Origin: Adiantum capillus-veneris
Taxonomy: Eukaryota > Streptophyta > Polypodiopsida > Polypodiales > Pteridaceae
Assembly: GCA_014529385.2 (NCBI GenBank)
Contig: CM043959.1
Span: forward strand, 924,358 to 988,357
Direction of reading: 5' to 3'
Length of the DNA: 64,000 nt
Positions 48,725 through 59,649 of this stretch are shown here, one piece after another. How positions within the stretch are numbered: the stretch's first letter is position 1; each line of letters starts with the position of its first letter. The position numbers and the translations under genes were made by a program. Under the pieces are notes generated by a model, which saw only the letters and a program-made list of their open reading frames with translations, did no database searches and had not been told where the DNA came from.

Positions 48725-50290
48725 CAAAAACAAAGACCCTAATTGACAACTCAAAAATAAATAGTGAGCAAGAAGTGCATAGTTACCTCTTTATTCAAAT
48801 GATGTGTTATCTATGGATTGGATTTTAATATCAAAAGTAGATGGCTCATGCACATTATAATGTCTTGAAAGAGCCATAGTATGCACCTGGTCAAGACTGT
48901 AGGCGGTAGCTCAATAAGTAGGTCAAGATCTTGCCCTCTCATTGATGTTATCATTGTCAACTAGCTCCAAAGAGGTAGCCACGATATGCTACCATTGACA
49001 TGCTTTACGTGTTTGTCATGTACAAAAAAAGGTAACAAGTTGAGAGAGAAGAAGATCAAGTGCATCTGCCATCCTCATATTCCTTGCATGTACTAATGTG
49101 GTTATGATGTCTTAGTACTCCTCGGATCTTTCTACCATTGACATGTCCATATTTTGAGGAATCACCATATGCTATTGTTGGAATGCTCTACGTGTTTGTC
49201 ATGTACAAAAAAGAAGTAACACGTTGAGAGAGAAGAAGATCAAAAGCATTTGCCATCCTCTTCTTCCTTGCATGTACCAATGTGGTTGTGACGCCTTCCT
49301 CCTAGTATCCTTGGATCTTCCTACCATTGACTTGGCCATCTTTGTGTGTAGTGTCTAGATAGAAACATTGATATTCACACTATTATACTATTACACAAAG
49401 AGCAATGCCACATAATGTAGGTAAAAGCTTATTACATTAAGAGCTTGAGAAAGTTTAATGAGAGACCTCACTATATAGGCCTATGCAAGAGAATATGGCA
49501 TGTGATTACCATGTGATAGACATTTTGATGACCTATGATTCCGCTCAAGGCGGCCCCATTATACTAGTACGTATAGGGATGCTTGAAGTTCTAGTTTTCA
49601 AGGTTTGTGTCTGTGTTAGACGCATCCGGATGGACAAGCTTCATGCTACGGTGGGAAAATCAATCTCCATGACTCTGGCCTTTCCTATCATACCCATTCG
49701 GTGGACATAGGAGCAGGGGTTCGAGCTGGCTACCATGTCATGGTCATCTTCCTCATGATGGTGGGAAACCCCCCTAAGCAACCCTCTCCTTGCCCATATG
49801 AAGAAAACAATACGATTGGTTGAGGGCACTGCATATGACCTAATGGATACCACCCTTTGTGAATTTATTGATCATAAATGTGTGAGCAATGAAAAAATTC
49901 CGGCCCACTAATCAACTCACACTCGTCTGTTGGGACGTGTGTGACAAGGCCCAAGTCTCAACAACTTCTATTGATGCATGTTCATGTGCAGATGAAAAGC
50001 AATATGCACCCAAAATAAGAGTTGTGTTTTCTTGATCTTGCACCTCTCTCTCTCTCTCTAGCTTCTTTTGTATACCCTAGCTTCTTCCCTTCCTATGCCT
50101 TGTATGCCTCCCTCAGGGTGAGGGGCGACCATGTGGGGTAGGCGTTAACACCCAAGTTAGTCCCAGCAAGATCAAGGAGACCTTGTAGCTTCTACAAAGG
50201 TTCACTAGTTCAGCCTAAACGTTCATTGGCTCAAGTTTTGACTGCACAAGACTCAGGACCATCAGGTTCTCAGCTTGTCAGCGTTAGTCA
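48725..50290. other. No gene; 183-bp tandem duplication
   Basis: Units starting ACGTGTTTGTCATGTACAAA at 49007 and 49190 are tandem copies of about 183 bp. A short CT run lies at about 50048-50061. The remaining sequence shows no recognisable gene. Confidence 0.5.
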
Positions 50291-50499
50291 AGCTTGACAA
50301 CATTTGTCAAGGTTCTCGTCAGCTCGTCAAGAGTTCACAACCACAAGCATTACTCAAGTACTCTCGATCAGAGGAGGTTCAAGGTGTTGTCAAAGCGGGC
50401 ACTTTGAGCATATTCTAGTGGCACACTTAGAGCAGAGCAAAGTGAGCAGAGTATGGAGATACTTGAAGCAGAGTCTACTCAGAACTGAGTCTCACAACA

Positions 50500-51275
50500 C
50501 ATTAGTGCAGATTCTATTTGAGTTTAAGGATGAAAAATTCCCCAAGGACGTCTCTGAGAGCACGGCCGTCTTTTGCCACAGTGCTAGCAGCCCCCAGCAA
50601 ACTCAACCACATCACTCAACTTCAAACGGCTCTCGATCGAGTCATGGAAGAAAACCGTGACCTCAAAACTCGCTTTAGTGAGTTAGATGCACGCTTTGAT
50701 TCCATGGTCGATCTCACCAACAACAAAGTCAAGCAAGTCGAAGCGAAGGTATCCCAAGCTCACTCGGTGACCATTGCCAAGGTGTAGACTTGTGTGACAA
50801 TGGAGCTTTGTGAACAACGACTACAAGAAGAGAACGTCCTCAAGGTCCATATCGGTGGGCTACCCTCACCATGGTGCACCACCAAGGATACCCTCAAAGA
50901 AGCACTTATTAATCTCAACAACATTATTCAACCAGTTAACGTCAAGCCACAAACCATCTCTTGGATCAATGATACACATAGGCATGTTCCACCCGAGCAT
51001 TGTGTTCTCACTTTCAAGGATAAGGAGGGATGGATTAAGCTGCTACGCCAATCACATGTCCTCAAAGGAACAAATGTATGGATCGGTGAGGAACTCACCA
51101 CAAATTAGCTCAAGATTAAAAAACATGAACTCAAGAAAGGGCACAAAGCGTGCAAGCAAGGTAAATGGGCCGTCTACAAAGGTGGTAAAGCCATCATCCA
51201 GGAGTTTCAAACTCCTAAAGGGGATCCTCCCTCAGTGACTCCCCCTAGAGGCTTTTCTTTTCTTTTACCCTCCTA
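50500..51275 (+). pseudogene. Retroelement ORF1-like protein remnant (coiled coil and RNA-binding-like)
   Basis: One + frame runs through LNHITQLQTALDRVMEENRD (coiled coil), TAG at 50785, ENVLKVHIGGLPSPW and CVLTFKDKEGWIKLLRQS, TAG at 51106, then a basic tail (KIKKHELKKGHKACKQGKW). The layout recalls LINE ORF1 proteins or a Gag-like RNA-binding protein. Both stops fit Gln codons. No ORF2 follows. The class call is tentative. Confidence 0.45.
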
Positions 51276-51388
51276 GTGGACCCTCAGTCCTTAACTGATA
51301 TGTATCCAACCAAAGCCCCTTCACTTAGAAGGAAACATTGTTATGTTTTGTACGGTCCCATGGATCATATCTAACCTCTGTGGATGAT

Positions 51389-51391
<3 letters not shown>

Positions 51392-51429
<38 letters not shown>
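51392..51429. repeat. (CT)19 microsatellite
   Basis: 38-bp CT run shortly after the ORF1-like remnant, on the same strand sense as a (CT)n tail would be. Confidence 0.96.
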
Positions 51430-51432
<3 letters not shown>

Positions 51433-51539
51433 AACATCCTAGCCTCATTTTCTTGATCTCACACCCTGTGTTTTCTTTGCCAAGCACTCATGGAATCTGT
51501 TGCTTCTCCTACTCATATAGATTTTATTTTCCACTTGTC

Positions 51540-52760
51540 CTTAAGCACCATGCATCATAGCTTTGGAAGAACTTCCAAGAACGTACACTCCATAGGATAG
51601 TCGAGCTTTGGAGTTTAGGAGCACTAAAGTTGGGCCCCTTTCATCAAGAGTAGCTCGATGACTTCTTGAAAAGCGAGGTAAAGATCCCAGCCAAAAGACC
51701 TTGCTTGCCTCCAAAGTTCGTGCTTGAAGAAGGATCCCCAAAGAAGCTGCAGCCAAAATACACAAGGGGAATGGATCCAAAATCAGCAGAGTTAACAAGG
51801 AGCTTAGGGAGTTGAAGGATCTTGTCTTTGAGATTCCCTCCTTAAAAAGATTCTTGCTAGCACTCGAGGCAGTCAACCCCACCCTCTACAGTCCTCTTGC
51901 TCTCAATCGGGAGTTGGCGGTGGTCAACATGATACATTCATGTGTCCGAATTTGGATGGCCTTGTGAGCCATTTAGCAAGCAAAAAGCCAGATCTTTTGC
52001 AGCTCCTTTGGCCAAGGAGGAAGTTGTTAGACATTACTTACACAAATATGTGGTGGGTGCTCAAAAACCAAGTAATGTATAAACTTGATGTTCCAATTCA
52101 AGTGTTTTTTTCACAAAAGCTAGGGGTGGAGATTCCCCCTCCAGCCCCCTCTTATCTACATTACACAATTGTCAGGTCGAATGCCTTCAAAGTTAATTTT
52201 GATAATGTTGCTATCCCTAACTTGATGCTTCTTGCATAATTGAAAGTCGTCGCTTGCATGCAACCAACACATGTATTTGACCTTAGGATGATGCTTGGGT
52301 GTTATTTATTTTCAAAGATCTTTGTAATGAGAAAATTCACTTGTTTGAGTGGCTCACGAAGTTTGAGAGAGGTGGGAGGTGGATAAATGACCCAAACCCC
52401 ATCGAGGAGGCCTTCCTTCTTGATTCTATCAAGCAATTACAAACAACTGATGAGAGATATCTTGGTGGACATTCTTGAGCATCTAGACAATCTTGGGCCT
52501 ATGCTTCCATTGAGGCCGCTTATGGAGGAGCTTATAACTACTTATCTTGGGGCAGTTGATAGGGATATGAATAAGCCAGCACGGTGGAAGATTGCACGGT
52601 GGAAGATTGATAAGGACATGACGACCTTTTGGGTTGATCTCCAAGGAATTTTCTTTTATAGCAGAGTGGATGGGCACCTATACAAATCCACCCACGAGGG
52701 TGCATTGGTTTGATACGATCCCAATGTTGCCTATGAGGCTCTTGATACGCGATAGATTTT
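51540..52760 (+). pseudogene. Unidentified decayed coding region
   Basis: Several + frames read like protein: SRVNKELRELKDLVFEIPSL near 51790, LLALEAVNPTLYSPLALNRE near 51860, LDGLVSHLASKKPDLLQLLW near 51950, and HLDNLGPMLPLRPLMEELIT then TTFWVDLQGIFFYSRVDGHL near 52480-52680. Frames alternate, so it is broken by indels. A 15-bp in-frame duplication (ARWKI twice) lies near 52580. I do not recognise the family. Confidence 0.4.
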
Positions 52761-54517
52761 CTTGCTTCTCATAGTAGTTAAAAGTTTAAGTCTAGCTTTT
52801 ACCAAATTTTGAGGGTAATTTTCTTAGCTTTCACCAAACTCTAGGGTTGTTTTTCCCCATCTGATCATTGTTTAGTTTTCTTCCTAACATTAATAACATC
52901 ATTTTTTGTAGTAATAATATCTGCTATCGTAAAGGACTAGTTGGAATCATGTGAAACAAATTTCTATCTATCTATCAATAAGAATGAGTTTTCGACTTTG
53001 TCATTATCCTTGATGAACACATTTGTTGGCAACTTTATGTCTCAAAGCATGTAGATTTGCATGCCAAGAATTCCTCTTCTGGTTTTTCGAGTAATGTTCA
53101 TGTGAAATTTTGCAATATTAATTAGCAAAACTAAAGTAATCTCAATTTTTACAACAGTACTCTAGAAAGTTGGTTTGTTATGCATTATGATAAATTTGAC
53201 TAAGAAAAATAAGCAAGCGAGAAGAGAAATGCGATACTTTGTACTTTGTTTCTACAGAAGTTGACTGATTGTGTTTTTTCCCTTATGTGTGAAGCATTCA
53301 TTTGAATTAGATGGGGCACCTAGTACCCAACTACCCAAAGTGATATGGTCGAAACAAGGTGGTGGTATGGCCTTCTGTATCACCAAATAGAAGAAATAGA
53401 CAAAGAATAGTGATAGCATAGACTCTCTCTGTTTCGATCAATCTGTGTGTGTGTGTGTGTTTGATTTGCACTTACAAACGTCTGGTAATTCAAGCTGCTG
53501 AGAGATGGCTTTTCTTGATTTTAAAGGCCTCACCAATAGTTTTTAAAGGAAAGTCATGTAGATTATTCTACGTGTACTTATCTAATGGGTGTCATTCGTT
53601 TCATTTATGATTGGTGGGATAGGTGGCATTTTACAGTCTTGTTTCCTCTTATAAATGGCTCTTTATGATGTTCTCACGGTTATTTATTGTGTCGTTTGGA
53701 CATGATGAAGAGCAGGTCACTTTTAACTTATGTTGTCTTTAGTTTCTTATGAAGTTGTTCGAAAGTGAGCTTTGGTTGGTGTTGTTTTTAGCAAGTACAA
53801 AGAGTTGAGAAAGATCAATAAAACATCCTACAAAATCTCCACTTGTATCTGCTTAGTTGATGCAACCTAGAGATTCTTTGGGATCAATTGATTATTGCAC
53901 CTTTCTTGTTTGGGTTATCTTTAACAAATTTTGTACAAATGGAAGTTTTCTCTGGTCTCATTTGTTGAGGTCGTAGTCTTGACTAGAGGATGATAAAAGA
54001 AATCTGCTAGCCAAATTCCACCAATCAGTGATCGCCACAGAATCAAAATTTTAATGGATTCATAAGCCATTGCAAGCACATATCTCATGCTCATGCATAT
54101 TATAGATACACGCAAACCATATGTCTATTTAAACTTCACACACATTCCACGTTAGAAAGAGGTCCTTAGGAAGCAGAACTTGGAACATAATACACCATCA
54201 TACCTCAATTGAGAAAAAAAGTATTTTTATAGCTATCTCATGGCAGTGTTCTCCATGGCTACAAGAAACATACAAGGTAGAGTTACTCCTTTGGGTCGTG
54301 TGGTAAAATGAGGAATAAAATGCGTTAAATGGAGCGATCATTGTAAGTAGCAGACTTGTAGTCCTTGTCTGATGGACAAGACACCTGTCTGATTGTTTTA
54401 GATGTCTAAATTTTTTTCTTAGTTTGTTTAGACCAGGGCATCGTCCTAAATGTACCAAACTTACGTCATTGGACGTGACCACCATGACCATTACAACCAC
54501 ATATAGTCATATAAGTT

Positions 54518-54519
<2 letters not shown>

Positions 54520-54549
<30 letters not shown>
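54520..54549. repeat. (CA)15 microsatellite
   Basis: 30-bp CA run. Confidence 0.96.
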
Positions 54550-54551
<2 letters not shown>

Positions 54552-55345
54552 TACTACTGAATCTAGAGATTTGATGGGAGTCGCAAAACGACGACTTGTT
54601 TCCAATGGAAAATATGTTATAGAGAAACCTAGCTACCTGCAATCAGAGCTTTGCAATCCAAAAGAAACTAAGATGCACCATCTCGAACACTAAGTTCACT
54701 AGATCGAAGTGTTTTCAATGGTGGACCCCTTCTTCTTGCATTGCATACAAATCTCTATGTCCTTCTTGCATTGCATAGGATCATTCAAGAGTTGATAAAA
54801 GATACCCCACGAGCTGACAAAAGACAAAATTTTTATTGTAAAGTTGTGATCGCAGTCAAATCAAGTCTGCTCAAGGATATCTCCACTGCAATTTGGTATG
54901 GCCTATTAAATGAAGTGCCATTGTTATGTATGCCCTACTTTATATCCCATATGGGCTCGATGTGCTACTCAAGGCTCGAATAACACCTAAAAATATAATA
55001 CATTATACACGTGACATGTGTCATGCCATTTTTGAAGACAATCTCTTCTACCTACTATAGGGTAAAGGGGCCAATAGTGGAGTAGTGATACCCATCCCCA
55101 AAACAGGGACAAACATTTGGAATATGCTTGGAATTTTGCTTATGTTTCCTGCCGTGATTTGTTGAGAAGTAGACTAGTACTCACCTTTGAGTGACTCTAA
55201 TCTCTGAAAATCCTCCAAATTTGAATTTTCCCTAATACAACATTGAGATAAAATCTAAAAAATATCAATCTTGGTATTAACTAATTCCCCTTTTCATGAG
55301 GAATCTAACACAATCTTCAGATTTCAGATCTGGCTAGTCATGCAA

Positions 55346-55373
<28 letters not shown>
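55346..55373. repeat. Poly-C run (28 bp)
   Basis: Uninterrupted homopolymer. Confidence 0.96.
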
Positions 55374-55376
<3 letters not shown>

Positions 55377-55505
55377 CATGATTTTTTTCTTAGTTGTCTC
55401 ACTACTCGCCCCTTTACCCTATACAAAACAATGGTGAGCCACCATTTTTTGGCCACATGGGGCTCATAAAAAAAGATTGCAGCCCTCGAGTCAGGTCGCA
55501 AAAGG

Positions 55506-55800
55506 AAGAGAGAGAGAGAGAGAGAGAGCTAGCTACAACCCAGATGTAGACTGCTACGACGTGAGCTATGTATACCCATGGGACTAAGTAACACACAACA
55601 TTTAATGAGGGGAGGTGAAGGAGCGACGGCTTGGAAGTCAGAGGCGGGATCTCGAGGTCGGCTAAACTCGGGCAGCGCAAAAATCGAGGCAAAAGCGAAT
55701 CCGAGCAGCACAAAAAATTGGCCTCCGCTGAACGGTTTTGAACCCACCATCTCGCGGCCCAGGTTTTGGATCACATGAGCTAACCAACTCACCCGCGTGC
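55506..55800 (-). mobile_element. tRNA-derived SINE with (CT)n tail
   Basis: Read on the - strand, the head near 55798 holds an A-box-like GAGTTGGTTAGCTC (55790-55777) and a B-box-like GGTTCAAAACC (55744-55734), spaced as in tRNA genes. This is an internal RNA polymerase III promoter. A body of about 180 bp follows, then a small stem-loop (CTACA/TGTAG, 55549-55533), GCTAGC and a (CT)11 tail to 55506. It encodes no protein and would depend on a LINE. A second 3' fragment lies at 55930-56030. I did not find a target duplication. Confidence 0.72.
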
Positions 55801-55929
55801 ACATGTTGTATCCATGTCCGTGTTTATGATGTTTTATTCTAGATCGACATGCACTGCCCGGATTTAGGTAGTTCAATTTGTGGTCAGGTTTAGTTTTAAT
55901 GTGAGGACAACGACTGCGATTGCACATAT

Positions 55930-56030
55930 AATTGTGTGTGGACTTGTGAGCCGGGGATCCCCTCACCACCCCTCATTAAATTTGTGTGTTGCTTGGTCTT
56001 GAGGTATGTATACGCTCAACATAGCTACAA
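55930..56030 (+). repeat. 3' fragment of the same SINE, opposite strand
   Basis: CCCCTCATTAAATTTGTGTG, TTGCTTGGTC and GTATACGCTCA follow the order of the SINE body read on the - strand at about 55610-55560. The tRNA-like head is absent. Confidence 0.55.
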
Positions 56031-56059
56031 TCCCTTGGTTCCGGGTAATTCTAATTTCT

Positions 56060-56640
56060 TGTTGCCAAATTCTGTGCACCACCTCGATTGGCCCTGGTAT
56101 CTTTGTGACCTTAGGCATCTTCAGTGTGCTCATGGTAGAGAAGGTTTTGCACACGTCTCAAGCTACACACAACCACCATGTGCTTGCATGGATTTCTATG
56201 CATCCGCACTTGTTGCCAAGAAGCTTCCGTTCCCCTCCTCCTCCCCCTCAAGGAAACCCTCTCCCCCTTCACATGCCCATCCAAAGATTCCAATTGTGCC
56301 CATCCAAAGATTCCAATCATCGGTCCTATGCCTCAAGAAAATGCACAGCCGCGAACGACGACTACAAACGAAGTTGCATCAAGGGAAACGAGAAGCTCAA
56401 AATCTAAACCCAACTTCTAAGTAAAAAAGCATTTAAAAGCTCTCTTTCAATTGGGTGACCTTGAGGAGCAACACATAGTTCATAAGTGATGTTCCTCCTT
56501 AGAAAGAGCTCCAGTCTCCAAACACATTACTAGAGAATGCAATTTGGTGCAATCTCGATGGCAATCCCCATTGCCATATCATTTAAATTTTTTGACTCCC
56601 AAGTAAAAAAAGCATATAGAAGCACTCCTATCCCTAGCTA
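56060..56640 (+). repeat. Local repeat copy 1 (empty site)
   Basis: Matches 56885-57052 followed directly by 63118-63440. It contains CATCCAAAGATTCCAAT twice (23-bp tandem), then the blocks AACGAAGTTGCATCAAGGGA and GGCAATCCCCATTGCCATAT. It shows what the target of the chromovirus looked like. No protein recognised. Confidence 0.8.
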
Positions 56641-56884
56641 CCACTGTTGAAGTTGACGTCATGTCACCTACTTGCTCTTCGGTGTTCGGGAAAAATCATT
56701 TTTCCAAACGTAAAAAATTCCTTGCCTTGAATTTGCCAAGAGTAAATTTAAAAATTTTATGTTGTTTTTGGGGGTTTTACTCTATTTTGGGCCAGAATTT
56801 CTTCTTTTCCCCTTGCCCTCAATCGGCATTTTTGAAATGAAATTGAAATTTATAAGTTGAGACACATTTTTCCCAAACATTGTT

Positions 56885-57052
56885 GCTCTTGCATCTCCGC
56901 GACCTCGGGCATCTCTGTTGTGCTCACTACAGAGAAGGGTTCACACACCTCTTAAGTTACATACAACCATGTACTTGTAGGACTTTCTATGCATCCGCAC
57001 CCTCAAGGAAACCCTCTAGGCTCTCCCCCTTCACAACCCATGCAAGGATTCC
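56885..57052 (+). repeat. Local repeat copy 2, left part
   Basis: Diverged match to about 56095-56300, ending in ATTCC at the chromovirus boundary. Confidence 0.78.
57048..57052. repeat. Target-site duplication, left (ATTCC)
   Basis: ATTCC next to the 5' LTR, repeated at 63118-63122. Copy 1 of the local repeat has a single ATTCC at the equivalent place. Confidence 0.85.
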
Positions 57053-57302
57053 TATAAGGGAAGTATGTGCCACTTCCCCCAACTTGCGAGCCCCGTTTTC
57101 CTGTGATTCTTCATGTCCCTTGTATTCGGCACTTTCTTGCAATATTGATCATTCGTTCGCGTCCCTCAATCTCGTGTCCCTCTTGCGTTCAGTTTCAAGT
57201 TGCGTTTCTTGTGTGCGCGTTTGCTTGCCTGCAGGTCCCGTTTGCAACGCAGGTGAGCCGGCGCGGTCCCGTTTCAGCGACGTCCCGAACGAGGGCGTCA
57301 CA
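57053..57302 (+). repeat. Chromovirus 5' LTR
   Basis: Runs from TATAAGGGAAG to GGGCGTCACA, 250 bp. It begins at a TATA-like box. The 3' copy is preceded by TGTA, so four bases (TGTA) may have been lost here. Confidence 0.9.
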
Positions 57303-57304
57303 CT

Positions 57305-57316
57305 TGGTATCAGAGC
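57305..57316 (+). promoter_or_regulatory. Chromovirus primer-binding site (initiator tRNA-Met)
   Basis: TGGTATCAGAGC, two bases after the LTR end. Confidence 0.95.
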
Positions 57317-57360
57317 TTCGGCTCGAGTCCCCGCCGACCCGACGTCGGCCCGTGGCCCAT

Positions 57361-57850
57361 GGTTGTCACCACGTTTTCGGCCCGTCTGCCTCGTTTTTCC
57401 ACGTTTCTCCGCATTCTCGGCCCGTTTTGCCCCGTCCCTTGCGTTTTCTCCACGTTCCCCACAGTTTTTCACCGTTTCGCCTCGTTGGACCCGCGTTTTA
57501 CCCTGTTTTCACCGCGTTCTCCGCGTTCTTGGCCCGTTTTGCCCCGTCCCTTGCATTTTCTCCACGTTCCCCACCGTTTTTCGTCGTTTTGCCTCGTTTG
57601 ACCCGCGTTCCTTGCCGTTTTACCCCGTTTGGACGCGTTTCTCCACGTTCCACATCGTTTTTCAACGTTTTACCTCGTTTTGCCCCGTCTTACACCGTTT
57701 GGGACCGGTTTTCATCGTTTTTGAGCCGTTTTTCGCGGTTTTCATCGTTTGGACCCCGTTTTGCGCTGTTTCATAGTTTTTCGACGTTTTTCAAGCCGTT
57801 TTCTCGCAGTTTTCTAGTTTTCGATATTTTTGAGTTTTCCTCAGTTCCGG
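57361..57850 (+). repeat. Pyrimidine-rich leader with tandem repeats
   Basis: Dominated by CGTTTT, CCCGTT and CCACGTT motifs. A 112-bp unit occurs twice (57405-57516 and 57517-about 57628), followed by shorter degenerate units. It lies between primer site and gag start and has no credible coding role. Confidence 0.85.
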
Positions 57851-57866
57851 CCACAAGAGCACCACA

Positions 57867-59105
57867 ATGGCGGGAAATCAAGAAGATGAAGAAGGATACA
57901 GGATTGAACCTGATCTGCATAGAGCCCCCAAGAAGAACAAATAAAAGAAGTCGCGACAAGACCACCGAGACTCAATTGAAAAGAGACTGGAGGCACGCAT
58001 CATGGCCTCCGTGGAACACCAAATCAATGTGATGTCTGCTAATCTGAGCGACCTGCTGCAAACACAGCTAGGCCAACGACACGAAGACCGCCCGGGCACC
58101 AGTAATGTCAACACGCGGCGAAACACACAAAGACGTCCGCGGCCCGGAAGACTAGAGACAGTCGACAAAGACGAATACTACCAGGATGACCGAAGTGAAG
58201 GGCGCTACTACAGCCCTGAGAGAACACTAGAAGATGAAAACAGACTGGGCAAATTCAAACCCATTCCCCCAGAGAAGTACAAAGGCCATCGCACCTCACT
58301 GGAACTCAACAAGTGGTTCAGAGAGGTAGAAGACTACATGCAGTGGAACAACATAGGCAGACACAGATGGGCGCAAGTGGCCAAAACCTTCCTGGCCGAC
58401 GACGCCTATGTATGGTTTCTCACTGAACAACCATCAAAGCACTGGGAGGACTGGGAAGACTTACAAAGAGACATGCTCAGCTATTTTGTCCCAGAAAATG
58501 AAGGCAACAAAGTCAGAGATTTGTGGTGCGATCTACACCAAGACGGCCACATATCCGATTACATTGTCAAGTATAGGCGGCTAATGCTCCAACTCCCGCT
58601 GATGTACGCAGCAGACCGACTACATGGCTTCCTGTACGGCCTTAAGCCCTGGGCCCGTCGGGAAGTAGAAAAGCAGAATCCCAACACATGGGAAGTGGCC
58701 GCCAATATGGCCGAAAAGCTATGAGATACAAACTCAACCCCAGGTGTCACTACAAATAACTTTCGCCCCAACAATTTTGCCCCCAACAATTGGCCTAACC
58801 CACCCGCCGGGCGAGGCCGCGGATTTATACCAAATAACAGAAGCAATGAACCCCGCACACCACCGTGAAGCTCTTCTGCGAGCAACTCTTACAGCACCAC
58901 GTCCAACAGTTTTGTCCCCAACACTTACAATGGCAATAATAACAACCCGCGCCCCGATCGCATCTGGTGCAGTGACTGCAGGATTGCTCATGGCCCCTAC
59001 TATGCTTGTGTACGCAAGCGAAATCAAGCAGCCTCCTCATCTAGCAGGGTCAACACCCTCCAAATAGAAGACCCACCCTCCCCTCCCCAAATAAGAATTG
59101 AAGAA
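57867..59105 (+). pseudogene. Chromovirus gag
   Basis: ATG at 57867 (MAGNQEDEEGY) opens the frame shared with the long downstream part. TAA at 57942, TGA at 58722 and TGA at 58866 interrupt it; each fits a Gln (CAA) or Arg (CGA) codon. Residues around 58240-58720 form the capsid-like region (KFKPIPPEKYKGHR, LNKWFREVEDYMQW, VRDLWCDLHQDGHIS). An Asn/Pro-rich segment leads to CSDCRIAHGPYYAC near 58955-58996. That is knuckle-like, but the Gly-His of the consensus is His-Gly. Confidence 0.88.
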
Positions 59106-59636
59106 ATGGCTAGCCCTATGGCGGACCAACAACCCCGTATTGGAGCAGTCTCTCTTCACCCTCAATGCATGGGAGCGGCTATCACGGACATTCAGAACTT
59201 ATATGTCCAGGCAACAATTGGAGCCCAGCCGCAATGGATCATGGTAGACTCAGGCGCCACACACAATTTTCTATCACCACAATGCGCCGCACGCCTGGGC
59301 CTACGTCTCACCACCGTAAATGAAACCACTGTCAAGTTTGCCCAAGGAAAAGATAGCAATGTCAAGGCAGCGCGTCAAGTCACGATTGAGATGGGTGAAT
59401 TCACATGCCGACTTGACTTCATAGTGGTACCAATGGACGACTTTGAGGCAATTATTGGTCTCTGCTTCAACGATAAGTATCTCATTGCACTCCTAGGCAT
59501 GAAGGTGGATCAATTACTGCTGAATAATCAAGGCAAAGCAGTGACAGTACAAGGCGCCAGACTCACAACGAAGCAGGCATTCACACGTCAGGCACATCTT
59601 CAAACCAACCCCCCCCCCCCCCCCCATCAACCGCCA
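59106..59636 (+). pseudogene. Chromovirus protease region
   Basis: Reads AVSLHPQCM, then WIMVDSGATHNFLSPQCAARLGL, the D-S-G active-site loop of retropepsin, then FIVVPMDDFEAIIGL. It is in the gag frame. A 17-bp poly-C run at 59609-59625 then shifts to the next frame used by reverse transcriptase. Confidence 0.88.
59609..59625. repeat. Poly-C run at the protease/RT frame change
   Basis: 17 consecutive C. The gag-protease frame and the RT frame differ by one across it. Confidence 0.93.
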
Positions 59637-59649
59637 AGACCCTGCCCAA

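Larger units (their letters stand above)
52761..55505. other. Noncoding stretch with simple repeats
   Basis: AT-rich DNA without a recognised gene. It contains (GT)n near 53440-53460, (CA)15 at 54520-54549 and a 28-bp poly-C run at 55346-55373. Confidence 0.5.

Noticed and set aside
49700-49760. GGGGTTCGAGCTGG as a possible B-box of another tRNA-derived SINE
   Set aside because: No A-box at the right distance and no tRNA-like fold.
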